A stretch of 64,000 nucleotides of DNA from Monosporascus cannonballus (Eukaryota; Ascomycota; Sordariomycetes; Xylariales), in NCBI GenBank assembly GCA_004154925.1, contig QJNS01000119.1, positions 124,001-188,000 of the forward strand, written 5' to 3'. Below the pieces are notes generated by a model. That model searched no databases, had not been told where the DNA came from, and saw only the letters and a program-made list of their open reading frames with translations. Position numbers and translations under genes: made by a program. Shown in pieces: positions 1 through 10,603 of this stretch (the stretch's first letter is position 1; each line of letters opens with the position of its first letter).

Positions 1-226
1 ATCGAGATAATATCGTAATGGCTGCCGGCTTTCGCTAGTTAGCAATGCTCCAAGATCGTGGACGTTGCCGGAGCAGCACTCCTCCTGGGGGACACTACGT
101 GGTATATGTATCTCTAGTCCCAAATCCTCCAATCCGGATAGAGATCGTTCCTGCATAAGAATGCAATCAAGTACCGTGCCACAAAGGGGCATCGTCTTGG
201 CCGGTGTTCACTATGGCTTCCATTTC

Positions 227-3200
227 TTACCTGGCAGTTCTCATCTCTTGTAGGTCGGCGGAGATCCGCCACCCGTGAGCACTCGCGGCGTTAGCGAAGG
301 CGTCGAAGGCCTCGTCGACACCATAGTCACGTCGCGCATCTCCGTAAGGCGATGCGACGCTATGCAGTCGGGCGGGCTTGGGATCCAGGCTGCAGAGCGC
401 CAGACGAACTTGCAGCAGGACGGCCTCGAGACTGTTGGCAGGGGACCAGCCCGTCGCGGTGAGCAGCTCCATGCACATGGCGCCCCCTCCTGTGACGTGG
501 CCACCTCCGCCTTTCACGAAAGGGAGGAATCGAGGGCGTATTACGCGGACGAACGGTGGCGACATCGGATATTCGCGTCCGAGCCGCATCTCGAGCACGA
601 TACTGTTCACACCAGCCGTCTTCATGTCTTGGCCGAGCGGGAGCCTTAGGTCAAATGAGTGCAGCTCTACGATCCATTGAAACATGTTGCTGATGTTGTC
701 GAAATCAATATACCAGCCAAGTTCACAGAGTGGTGTTGACGATTGGATTTGCTGGAGTCTCTTCAACTCCCTCCCGATGGCTCTTTGCGCCTGCTCGGTT
801 GCATAAGAAGGAGGTTTGAGCTGAGGAAGGGTGCTAAGGTCCAATTCTCCCGGACGGAAATCAGTCTGTGGTTCCTGTGGCACGGGAGACGGTGGCAGGC
901 TCTCTGTAACACCAAGTTTGGGGCTACTTGAACGGGAACCTCCGTCCGGCATCGTCCGCGTGTCGTCGTCGGAATTCAGGAAATCAATGTCTGCCTCGTC
1001 TTCGTCGCCAGTGTCGCCCGTATGGCCCTGTGCATCACGGATTGAAGAGGAACCCGGAAGCCGTTTCTCGTGTTGCGCCGAAGATGAAATTGCTATCTTC
1101 GGAACGAAGAGTGGCTGATTTCCCGGTCCCGTCGTGGGATATCTCCGGTCTTGGATAAATTCATCCCGTGAACCTCTCGGCTTAGTGGACAGGTTAATGG
1201 ACCGGGTCTCGGAAGGTTGGACTTGTTCCTTCTTCGCTGGGTCGGTAGGTGAACAGCGAATGAAAAGATACCGACATTGGATCCAGTGGCAGAATTGGAC
1301 CACAAAATGGGGGTTGATGCTCTTGAAATTCTCAGGCTGGTTCACGAGCTCCGCCAATCCCATGGCCGCGTCTATCTTCAATGCGGACTTAGGCCAGTAC
1401 GGACTGTAGTTGTTTCGCAAAGATGCATAGCGATTGCCAGTATATCCTAGACTCGTATCAAAATCGCGGCTGAAGTAGACGCCATCACCGAAAGCTCGTC
1501 CATTCTCCGTGACGGAATAATCCAGGCCTTGTCGAATAATGCTATGCCAGTTGCCAAGAGCACTGCCGTGCCAGGCAAGCAGAGAGCGTTGCGGTTTCTG
1601 GACCGTCTTCAGGGCCTGTCGGAAGAGAGCTTCCTTTTCTGGGGAACCCTGTGCGAATCTGAATTGAACCCATCCGTCTACACCGGAAATCCTCTCGCCC
1701 CGTCGAGATGCAACTCTGTTGGCACCTCGGTTGGTGCTCGGCTCATCATCCTCTGTGGGGCCATCCAGTTGCACGATATAGGAGCGATTCGATGCCACAA
1801 TCCATCTCAATAATCCCATCGATGCCGGTACCAGTTTGTCCCAATTAGTCAGCTCCCGGTGGGGGTGGCCACTCAAATATTTTCTCATATCTGCGACGCT
1901 TGGGAGAGCCGAGAGCAATAATAACATGAGGAATGTTTTCTGGTCATCCTCTTTAATGTCGTCAAGGTTTTGATTGCACAGTACCATCTGACCTGCGACA
2001 GAGCCTTGAACTTGCCTCGGAACATCCTCAGGTACCTGTAACAGCGTCGGTACAGTGAGCCGTGAAGCAACCTGCAATGTCAGTGTCTCGGTAGATACGG
2101 ATTCGACACGAGCAAAGTGCAGAACGGAACCTCCTATCAGCCCGTCCTTGCTTGAAGCCGACGGCTCGCCACCTGCACAACAGGTAGAGATAACGACCCA
2201 TTGCCCTTTGCTTGGCCCCTCGACGTTTCCAGGCGAGCACAGGGTGGCCGTAGAATTGCCCCAATCGAAAAGGACCGCGAGAGGATCCACCAGGATCACG
2301 CCGTTCGTGGAGGTTCGTGTATAGCTTCCCGCAACTCCTAAACCAGACTGTGATCCGTCCTCGCGGATATTCGGGGCATTTAAGCTGAGCCCGGTGGGAT
2401 ATTCCCGTATTCTAGGTTTACCACGAGTGCCAGGCATCAGGCTGGCGTAACAGAAACTAATTAGCAGGTCAACAACGTGAGGTTGGTTTATGATCTCGTA
2501 GTTGATGCTGGGACCAAAGCCTAAGCTCATGTACTGGAATAGGCACAAAGAATGGCCACAAACGTATGGTTTCAAAGCCTCGAAGTTGCCTTCCACTTGC
2601 CGATGGCAGATCATGCAGTAATCGGCGCATCTTACAAGATACCTTAGAGCGAATCTCGTTGCAATGAGAGGCAGTGAGCGTAGACCATCGTCATCTTCTG
2701 TCTTTTCAAGAAGAAACCCTGGGAGCTCGCTAGATTCTTTGCTATCTTCGGATGGATCGGGTAGCGGTGGCTGAATATCCGCAAGAGAAGAGGAAACCGA
2801 TGTTTCTAACATGGAAAGCATCTTTTTAGCTCCATCCCAAGATATCGAGTACTGGTTCTTCAACTTGAGCATTGAGATGAAGTCCGTGTCCATGAAGCGG
2901 TCGATCGAACTGCCGATCCCAAGGAGTGAAAATTCGGGTTCATCCGAATCGCCATGGTCAAGTGGGACAGACGCCGCACGCTCCGCCGCAGCGTAGGATC
3001 CAAAAGCCGAGGCTGCCTGCTGTAGCGTTGGTTTATACTTAGAGCATTTTCTCAAGCGAAATTTCAGGTTGGAGTCCTTGGCCGGTCTGTATAAAGCGTC
3101 CTCGAATGTGATGTAATGGCCGTCGTTGAACCGGATGAGAAGGATGATGAACTCGGAGGAGTCAAGATCCCAGGCCTGCAGGGTCTCATGCGAGAGGCAC

Positions 3201-3823
3201 AGTTTATCGACACGAACGGACATCGAGACGATGCCCTGCTCTGCATACTCATGGAATCCGCATAGCACTCCTAGCTTGAAGCCGGCTTTGCGGACAGCAC
3301 GGAGGTCTTGGCGGATACGGCGAAGGATGGAGGACGGGATAGGCCTCGCGGTTCGAGCCACCGTCGGGATCTGATCATGGGGAATGCCGAAGGTATCGTC
3401 GTCCACACCGTAATCGAAATCAAAACTCTCAACATCGTCCTCGCTCCCGCTCGCGCTCTTGTCTCTGTCTACGTCGGTCATAACCGTGTCTAGGTCTCCT
3501 CCTGAGCCACCTTCAAGAGCAGTACGAAGTCTGTGTGACAGGTTGTCGAGCATCAACTGCACGCTCAGACCATGAGCCTTCATCATTGAATCATCGAGCT
3601 CCTTGGCGACATTTTCCGGAATATTGCCATCCGCGTACACAAGATAGGTCTTGTCTTGCGGTGCGGCATGAATCTTGACATGATATGGGGGAGGCAGGCT
3701 ATCATGCTGGAAAGTAAAGTCAAAGCCATCATCTACCTTGTGGATGTTATGGATGTTGGGTATGCCTTTTTCAGCTGCTAATGCTAGCTCAGCCTGAAAC
3801 TTGGCACGCGACGATGGCGGCAT
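227..3823 (-). CDS. PARP catalytic domain fused to UBE2Q-type E2 ubiquitin-conjugating domain (1198 aa)
   Basis: One uninterrupted ATG-initiated frame. Residues about 399-427 hold a cysteine cluster (C399, C403, C406, C422, C427, with a CGHSLC core) like the one preceding the catalytic domain in PARP6/PARP8-type proteins. Residues about 752-860 form an ADP-ribosyltransferase fold: HGSALGNW supplies the NAD-binding His752 and GDGVYFS supplies Tyr783. No catalytic glutamate is obvious and a Tyr occurs near the expected place (CRYLFIR), as in mono-ADP-ribosylating relatives. Residues about 1010-1150 form an E2 domain with YPMSPPFVRV and a GGGAMCMELLT active-site segment (Cys1117), closest in style to UBE2Q. 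The linker (about 870-1000) is acidic, Ser/Pro-rich and probably disordered. Combined PARP-E2 proteins are known in filamentous fungi. The inferred role is coupling ADP-ribosylation with ubiquitin transfer, probably in the nucleus or cytosol; substrates are unknown. Confidence 0.9.
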   Translation of the reverse strand: MPPSSRAKFQAELALAAEKGIPNIHNIHKVDDGFDFTFQHDSLPPPYHVKIHAAPQDKTYLVYADGNIPENVAKELDDSMMKAHGLSVQLMLDNLSHRLRTALEGGSGGDLDTVMTDVDRDKSASGSEDDVESFDFDYGVDDDTFGIPHDQIPTVARTARPIPSSILRRIRQDLRAVRKAGFKLGVLCGFHEYAEQGIVSMSVRVDKLCLSHETLQAWDLDSSEFIILLIRFNDGHYITFEDALYRPAKDSNLKFRLRKCSKYKPTLQQAASAFGSYAAAERAASVPLDHGDSDEPEFSLLGIGSSIDRFMDTDFISMLKLKNQYSISWDGAKKMLSMLETSVSSSLADIQPPLPDPSEDSKESSELPGFLLEKTEDDDGLRSLPLIATRFALRYLVRCADYCMICHRQVEGNFEALKPYVCGHSLCLFQYMSLGFGPSINYEIINQPHVVDLLISFCYASLMPGTRGKPRIREYPTGLSLNAPNIREDGSQSGLGVAGSYTRTSTNGVILVDPLAVLFDWGNSTATLCSPGNVEGPSKGQWVVISTCCAGGEPSASSKDGLIGGSVLHFARVESVSTETLTLQVASRLTVPTLLQVPEDVPRQVQGSVAGQMVLCNQNLDDIKEDDQKTFLMLLLLSALPSVADMRKYLSGHPHRELTNWDKLVPASMGLLRWIVASNRSYIVQLDGPTEDDEPSTNRGANRVASRRGERISGVDGWVQFRFAQGSPEKEALFRQALKTVQKPQRSLLAWHGSALGNWHSIIRQGLDYSVTENGRAFGDGVYFSRDFDTSLGYTGNRYASLRNNYSPYWPKSALKIDAAMGLAELVNQPENFKSINPHFVVQFCHWIQCRYLFIRCSPTDPAKKEQVQPSETRSINLSTKPRGSRDEFIQDRRYPTTGPGNQPLFVPKIAISSSAQHEKRLPGSSSIRDAQGHTGDTGDEDEADIDFLNSDDDTRTMPDGGSRSSSPKLGVTESLPPSPVPQEPQTDFRPGELDLSTLPQLKPPSYATEQAQRAIGRELKRLQQIQSSTPLCELGWYIDFDNISNMFQWIVELHSFDLRLPLGQDMKTAGVNSIVLEMRLGREYPMSPPFVRVIRPRFLPFVKGGGGHVTGGGAMCMELLTATGWSPANSLEAVLLQVRLALCSLDPKPARLHSVASPYGDARRDYGVDEAFDAFANAASAHGWRISADLQEMRTAR

Positions 3824-6407
3824 GATGTCGGTCTGAGGGGTTGAAATCGAGATCGACGACTACCCTCCTGCGTTTGACTGAAGAGCAGCAACTTTAGGTT
3901 GCGATATAATTAGCTTGATCAAGAGAATGATTCTCTCGAATCAGAGACAATTTGTTTGAAAATGTTGCTGCACTTCGAATTTAGTTCTTCCGGGGCATGG
4001 GCGTCGTTGAGGTAATAGTGGAAAGGACGATCTCAAAAACCAGGAGTCCGAACCAGCCTCAGGCTGTGGGATCGCTGATACGGGGTGAACCTCTTAGGTT
4101 GTTCCCCGGAAGGACTTCGTGGTTCAATCGGCGATTTAGTGTGCCCGACTGTTCCTGGGATTGTAGGGCGTGTAAGACAAGATCTCTTTCTTAGGGCACG
4201 ATTACACCATTTGAACAAGGAAGCAACCCAGTGGTCGAGTTCTCAAATCAGAAGACGTCTTGATCCTGGGCCTTGTAGAACACCGAAGCCCCCTTAATGG
4301 TAGGTAAGAATAGTCGACTATGTGCAATGTCTACTGTGAAAGGCTGGAATCGCCAAGGTAACCGGAAGGGTTCAGTATTGCCGGGGCGTCCGAAAGACTA
4401 CCCCGAGACGGCCGGGATAAAGGTTGCGGTACTGGCGAAATTCACCGGCGATTCCAACCAGAAGTGCAGCAATCTTGATACAGACTCAATATCAAGAACT
4501 GACAAGAGACCAAGGCCGGGCTGTCTTAGAATGCATGCAGTGCAGAGTCGTTCGTGTAATGTCCTAGAAGGCACTTAAGGAGACACTGGCCCAAAGTCAA
4601 TGTATGAGAAAAAGCAAACACATGACGTTAGTAGTAGAGAGGGAGGGAGGGGGGGGGGTTTACAGAACGTTATATGGCCTACTGAGACTCGGGCTCGTAC
4701 ATTTGTAGGACACGCTTCAACCTAGATGGTTCATATCTTGAATGGAGGCTATTATCCGAGACCGCGATAGTACGCAAGTCGTAGCAGCTTGTAGGGAGGT
4801 TTGGCCTAAGAACTGCAAGGCCGTTACAGAGCAGGAAAGCGGGATAAGGAAGAAGAATTGGGAGTTTGCCTTACCATGAATGACTACTAAGTATGTGCAA
4901 TTAATTAAGGCAGGAGCTTAAGCGAATGTGAGCCATCACGAGTACCTCATGTCAACCTCAGGCTAATAGATGCCTGTCAAACTTCGCATTTAGACAGGCC
5001 AACATCAGAAGGAACCGTGTTTCTACTGCCACTGAACCTTAGATACGTCAATCGAAGCATGGTGTTGCACCTAGAGTTTGTGTGAGGGCGAATCGGGATT
5101 ATCAAGGAATTCTGTTGCATATTACCGGTAGTACACAAGCTGCTTGATGCAAAGTGACAATATAGCTGTGCATATCGGACAGGTGCACATATTCATGTAT
5201 TAGGTACACGAGTGCATGTGAGCGGGATCAATATGAGTATAATCCGCTGATGTTTCTAATAGCTCCCTGTTTACATAAGGTATGTAAGGTAGGGAGATAG
5301 AGAGGTGAGTAAGGCAGGGACAGTTGGAGTACAGAAATATGTACAGTGGGCAGGCAGGCAAGGCGAGCACACTGACCAAGGACCAACGCTTAACCCATGT
5401 ACGTCATATGCCGTAGGTATATTAGACAACTACGTGGTAGTGAGAATTTAACATCCCCCAAACAGATATTTCTGTTATACTTTAGCTATTCCGTAAGTAC
5501 CTTATCTATTAAGTTCCATCCAGCCAATCGCACGATACTGAATCAAACATTCAGTTATACTTAAGTACTTAATACGGTTGAAGCTGTGATTAAATGATAG
5601 CTCACAGTGATGTTAATGTTCTACCTGATACTCAGAACAACCAGTTCATTGAGATATGCTTAGCTATGTCTTTCTCGGGCTACGGCTTAAGGTATACCTA
5701 CATGCCTCTGTGATAGACATTCAACATTATAGACTAAACCATACTGGATATACTTGGTGGAAGGGGGTATATGTTGTCCAGTCCTGATAGATACTAGGTA
5801 CACAGACCTATAGCCACGGAACTGTTGGATGTAGCTGTCCAGCGTTCGAAGCCTGCCTAAGGTTGGGAGCCCTAAGGTTGGTAGGTAGTCGTTGCCTGCC
5901 ATCCCATGTATCTCCTTTCATGCTGGGTGCTGGCGGCTATGTCAGTGATAAGCGCGCCGAAGCGCCTTGTGGACCAGCCTACCACAACCTTTGGCAGGAG
6001 AGGAGAGGGGCGGCTTTACCAGTATTAATTGGGCTCGACATAGCGGGTTATCAACTGTGTACAGTAAGCTGGAGGGGTTGCGGGGTCCCGTTAGCTCCCA
6101 TGTTTCTGTGACGCCGCTAGCGCCGGTGGAGTCTCTAAGTTAACGTGTTGACATCGGTAGATCAATCAATGGCTGCGAGCCGCTTCGATAAAACAGTCTT
6201 TGGGAGCATCGTTGCCGGGATATCGCATCGGACAAGCTACATACACGGATAATGCTACTGAGAGCGATTGACTGACTGACCGACTGACTGACTGGTTGGA
6301 AAGGCATTCGCGGATCCCACGGCAAGAGTCCGGAGCCGGCTCAACGCAATATTTAGACTACTTGCTTCGTAGCCCATCTGTCGAGAGCTTCCAACCGGTC
6401 ATCAGCC
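3824..6407. other. Intergenic region without a supported gene
   Basis: About 2.6 kb between divergently transcribed genes, so it should hold both promoters. Open frames here are short, overlap on both strands and show no family motif. Poly-G (near 4650) and (GACT)n microsatellite-like runs (near 6266-6295) are the only structure seen. From 5.2 to 5.8 kb the sequence is A/T-richer than its surroundings. Confidence 0.6.
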
Positions 6408-7562
6408 ATGTCCTGGGACTCTAGCAAATCTGCCACGATACGGCGGCAGAACAGCTCAGTTAGTAGTTCGTCTCGAGCATTACCAAGTCACGCCAGACAG
6501 CAATCCAAGCAGCCGATACAGCCCAAGTCTCCCCACGTGGCCGATCCCTTCCTACAAAACTTCCTCGCTCCGAATTTCGATCCAGCTGAATATCTCAATG
6601 CATCACTGCCGCCTCTCCAGAACCAGACAACCGTCTCGATACCACGCGCCACGGCTGGCGCAGTGCCTCTAGCAGATCTATCTGCCCATGCGCAAACACA
6701 GTTGTCCCAATTAAACGCGCACACCACGCGCCTGACCAATACACTTACGCAGCTCACCGACGATATACTACGGAGTGGCAGTCGACTAGCATACGAAGTA
6801 GAGCTCTTGCGAGGCGAGACACTGGGGCTTTCTGAAGCGCTATCGGATGGTCTACGTGACGATATCATCAAATTCGTCCCAGAAGGCATCTCGAATAAGT
6901 CAGATGGGAAACCGGGTACAGTGGGGCCTGCTCAGAGACGCGCGTCCACGGCTGCGGCACCGTACGATGACCGAGAAATAGTGCCACAAGGTAGCGATAG
7001 TACCGATCCGAACTACATCACACAATTGCGAACCCTCACTTTGGTGCGCTCACGGCTGGATTCCGTCGTTAAGACCTTTGGCGATGCCATGGAGTTCGTC
7101 TTTCCGCCATCCGAACTCTCCGTCAGCTCATCATTTCTCTCCGTGTCAGCGCCAGAACCGGGACAAGAAGCGCACAGCACCGAAGAGAAAGGGCAACAGG
7201 TACTCAAGAAACTCAGAGAAGATATCTCCGGTTTGCTCACGAGCGGCGCCGATCCCATCGAGGGCATCGAGAAGGCTGCACGTAGAATTGAAGAGCTTAA
7301 GGAACTGGCTGTTGTCTGGAAGGGGACCGCCGAAGAAAAAGGGAGGGCGAAGTTCATCGACAGCCTGGCAAAGTTAGTCGAAGATAGGCATAAGGAGCTG
7401 GTGCGCGATATGGAGCAGAGCGAACGCCGCAACACCAAGGGGGACGCGGACACTGCTCCCCGCAAAACCGCTGTTGGTTCTGATGCTAGCACGACTGAGG
7501 CCAAGGCACCGACTGGATACGGCCTTATCAGCCAGTGGCAACGACTTCGAACGGGCTTATAA
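6408..7562 (+). CDS. Conserved oligomeric Golgi complex subunit 7-like protein (384 aa)
   Basis: Single-exon frame starting at an ATG that follows a CCATG context. After a Ser/Gln-rich basic leader (1-45) comes DPFLQNFLAPNFDPAEYLN (about 46-64), matching the FL-x2-FD-x4-N entry motif of COG7 proteins. It is followed by an amphipathic helical stretch with heptad spacing (about 85-150) and a second helical stretch (about 255-345). The length fits fungal Cog7, which is far shorter than the animal protein (yeast about 280 aa). COG is a peripheral Golgi tethering complex for retrograde intra-Golgi vesicles. The C-terminal 40 residues are polar and probably disordered. Identification rests on the N-terminal motif and helical layout, so another CATCHR-type tether subunit is the alternative. 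Confidence 0.68.
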   Translation: MSWDSSKSATIRRQNSSVSSSSRALPSHARQQSKQPIQPKSPHVADPFLQNFLAPNFDPAEYLNASLPPLQNQTTVSIPRATAGAVPLADLSAHAQTQLSQLNAHTTRLTNTLTQLTDDILRSGSRLAYEVELLRGETLGLSEALSDGLRDDIIKFVPEGISNKSDGKPGTVGPAQRRASTAAAPYDDREIVPQGSDSTDPNYITQLRTLTLVRSRLDSVVKTFGDAMEFVFPPSELSVSSSFLSVSAPEPGQEAHSTEEKGQQVLKKLREDISGLLTSGADPIEGIEKAARRIEELKELAVVWKGTAEEKGRAKFIDSLAKLVEDRHKELVRDMEQSERRNTKGDADTAPRKTAVGSDASTTEAKAPTGYGLISQWQRLRTGL

Positions 7563-8840
7563 GAGTTAATGTAACAGGAAAGGCTGCAAGTGGCGGTGCC
7601 TCAAAAAAAATCCAGATTTCCGGGAATCCTCGGCCGGTTATGTGTTGCCGGAGCCCCAGTTTCAAAATACGACTCCCCGGACCTCAAACTAAAATCCAGA
7701 TGGTCCGGAGAGTCCGGCCGAGTCAGACGGTAACCAGTCAGCAGGGAGGTGGAAAGAGCCTTCAGTGACATCTTCGAGCTCAGATTCCGATGCGATGTCG
7801 TTTGCCGGTATGCGCTCCTTCTGCATCCTCCACCTAGATACTCAGTTGAGGCCTCTGTGGATCCCCAGATTTTGTCGAACCATGAGTCTCCCAAATGTTA
7901 CTGCTCACCAAGCGACTCCGCCTACACTACCGTATCTCATAAGTCACCACCTGTTGACTGGCTGCTGTCCATGAACGTGCCTCTAGCGACTGGCGAGCGG
8001 TCAGCTGATTAAGCCACTGTCCATCTCCCAAATGTCTGAAGCTCCTCCATAAGGTACTATCCTTGAACTGGCGACCAGTCTGCCAGGTCTCTCTCAGGTC
8101 AATTACAAGGAACCGCGTCATTATCGGCTGAGAAACCTGATTGTAGCTGGCCTTCCGCTCCAACAAGAGACTGCAAAGCGTACGGCTCTACCGAGCTATT
8201 ATTCGCAGAAGCCGAGCCAGGTTGCAGGTGACTCGGAAAGGACATCTTGAAGCGGCGAACCATCGTTGCTTCTCTAGCATCCCGGAAGTGAAGAGTCAAT
8301 TCAACTGCGCCTTCCGGCTCTCTCATCAGCGGGATATGGATATTACGGGGAAGACAGCCCCAATAATAATATGTTATCTGCAACTGAGGCACTTCTCAAA
8401 TGAACCGGTTCATATTGGAGTCGTGATGTACTTATAGGACGGACAAATCTTACCGATCATGGCGAGTTTACACACCTGCCGGCTGGGTCTGCGCTTTTTA
8501 TTAGAAAATCTGCCGCTTGCAGATAATACAGATTCGAGTTAAATTGTTGGGTGCCAATGACCCTGCCGAGGGAATTACAAGCCAACATCACTACAAAAAC
8601 TTGGGCGAAGAATAGGGACATACAGTGTGCCCACACAGTGTGTCTATGGTAGCAAGCTGTGATATCGGTGACTTAGTGCACTGTATCGAAAATTTAAACA
8701 AGAAGCAAGTTCCCCGTCACAAAGTAGCTTTCAAATAGGCCTATTGAGCCTCCGACTCGAAAATTCGTACTTAGTCCTTGTAAACTTTTGCGATATCCTG
8801 ACGCTGCAAAGGTTCGCTGTGGCTCCTTCAGATTTCAAGA
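7563..8840. other. Intergenic region without a supported gene
   Basis: It holds the 3' flank of the Cog7-like gene and the promoter of the RNA polymerase III subunit gene. CCGGA-type short repeats occur near 7620-7740. Frames of up to 97 codons occur on both strands but overlap each other and carry no recognisable motif. Confidence 0.5.
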
Positions 8841-9360
8841 ATGAAGATCCTGGAGTCTCAAAATGCCGTCTTGACCAATCTTGAGGTCTACCAGTTCCTT
8901 AGCGCACAGGCGAAGGAATATCAAGAGCAGAAGCGCCGGGGTCCTGGCAACCTGGAGATGTTACGCAAAGAGGTAAGTAAGGGGTTTCGTAGCCGCGAAA
9001 GGCATCGGATCGCACGTCATCTGCAGTCTTTTTTACTGAAATTCTCTTTAGCTGTTACAATACTTCGAGGCCTTTCCCAGTCCTCTGAGTCAGAAGCCGC
9101 CGCCCTTCGACGCGGCTGCGATCCCGGCGTTGCTCGAGAGGCTGCGCGCGTACCAGATCACCAAGGGCGAGTTCATCATGATCTTCAACATGCGGCCTAC
9201 CAACATACCCACGCTCAACGCCGTGATCGAGGACATGGAGGAGCGCTTCACCCAGGACGAACAGGAGGACATCGTCAACGGCATCGCCGAGGTTCTCGGC
9301 AGCTTTCCTCCTCCGCCCGAGGAAGACGGGGAGGGCGACGCTATGCAGACTACGGAATAA
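8841..9360 (+). CDS. RPC17: RNA polymerase III subunit Rpc9/Rpc17 (CGRP-RCP / Rpb4-like family), two exons, 146 aa
   Basis: Exon 1 is 8841-8972 (44 codons, ending LRKE) and exon 2 is 9052-9360, joined in phase 0. The intron of 79 nt has a GTAAGT donor at 8973 and a TTTAG acceptor ending at 9051. The product follows the family layout: an N-terminal helix with LTNLEVYQFL, a middle segment (LLERLRAYQITKGE), and an HRDC-like helical tail with FNMRPTNIPTLNAVIEDMEE and ERFTQDEQEDIVNGI, then a short acidic end. The length matches yeast Rpc17 and human CRCP. Rpc17 with Rpc25 forms the stalk of RNA polymerase III and takes part in initiation on tRNA and 5S genes. The stop lies 92 bp from the stop of the convergent Rho gene. 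Confidence 0.88.
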
Positions 9361-9452
9361 CGGCCTCGCACCTACCGTATAGCAGCAAATGCTTTGGCGC
9401 GGTAACTTCGCATGGGTTCCTGCATTAATTTAGGCTGGCGTAATTATCAGCC

Positions 9453-10157
9453 TCATGATACTGTGCAGCCACCTTCGCTCTGCCCGCCTTTTTCCTCCGC
9501 CGTCTGTGCAGCCGTCTTACAGATCTCCTCAAAGGCCAGTTTGAGAAGCTCGCCCGTTACGGCAGAGCACTCGATATATTTATCCGCCCTCATCTCTTGC
9601 GACACCTTGTACCCCTCCTCTGGGTATATGATACCATTGGGGTCGTCTTCCGACCTCAAGTCCCTCTTCAGCCCCACTACTATCACCGGGAGCGTGTCAT
9701 TCTTGAATGTACCATGGACCTCTTTGATCCACTGGAAGGGAACGAAAGGGCGTTAGGCGCATGACTGGGGTGTCTTGGGGAGATTGGTGGTTAATGGCTT
9801 ACGACTCTCTGCATGTTAACGAGACTCCCTCTCTGGCTGATGTCGTAACAAATGAGGACCAAATCCGGCCGCAGCAGCTGCCAGTTTTCCGGGCCCGACG
9901 TGTCGTGGAACTCAAGACGATATTTGTACCGTCGATTCCGCAGCTCGAAGATGAACGGCTGGTCGATGTCCCGTAATAAGGTAATGGGGGTAGACCCGTC
10001 GAGTGACCCACTGCCGCCGCTGATGCGCCTATCGGTCTCGTCAGAACCTCACGTCTAGCTGGTCTCCGGAGAGGTCGACTCACGATAGGAACGTAGTTTT
10101 GCCTACTTTCTCGTCGCCGAGCAATAATATTGTGACCGATATTTCATCTATGACCAT
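9453..10157 (-). CDS. Atypical Rho-family small GTPase, three exons, 192 aa
   Basis: Exons on the minus strand are 10157-10084, 10028-9803 and 9731-9453. The introns (55 and 71 nt) have GTGAGT and GTAAGC donors and TAG and CAG acceptors, and the summed length is divisible by three. Residues 10-27 carry the P-loop (LLLGDEKVGKTTFLSRI), followed later by DTSGPEN (G3), VVGLKRDLRSE (G4) and ECSAVTGE (G5, SAK-like). The C terminus is CTVS, a CAAX box expected to be farnesylated because it ends in Ser. The GLKRDL box and the insert-like DPNGIIYPEEGYKVSQEM segment point to the Rho family. The residue equivalent to Ras Gly12 is Glu and that of Gln61 is Pro, so intrinsic GTP hydrolysis is probably weak (inference). 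It likely acts at membranes in polarity or actin signalling; the exact Rho subclass is not resolved. Confidence 0.87.
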
Positions 10158-10603
10158 TTTTGATAAGTCTTACTATGTTAAACTAGAAATATTTCTTACG
10201 ATTATCTCGGTGATTGAAGCATTTCAGCTGTACCTTGGAAGGACCCGTGGTGACGACCCCCGGTTTAATGGCGCAGGGCACCAAGTCCCTATCCAGTAGC
10301 TTATCGATAAGGACCTATAAACCCGATAACCATATTTGCGATGCTCAACGCCAGACGACGAAATGCGCTCTGAAAATTAAAAGGCCCGACCTATGACTCA
10401 TTAAACTTTGCAAGTCTTTGATATTTCCGTTCGTGGTTCGGCGGGGAAAGTGTATGCGCGTCCTCAGTTGCCGACCTCATTGCTGGCGGCTTAAGGGGTC
10501 CAGTGCGCTGAGCTTATTAACTTTGGCTCCAAGGTCGCTTTGCCCATGCGGGTTCTCCACAGGGCTCATCGCGCAGCAAAATACACTTATTAAACGGCGC
10601 AAG
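10158..10603. promoter_or_regulatory. Divergent intergenic region between the Rho GTPase and Pus3 genes
   Basis: 446 bp separate two divergently transcribed ATGs, so both core promoters must lie here. The Pus3 frame stays open upstream to 10418, but those 62 codons lack conserved character, so the ATG at 10604 is preferred. Confidence 0.45.
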
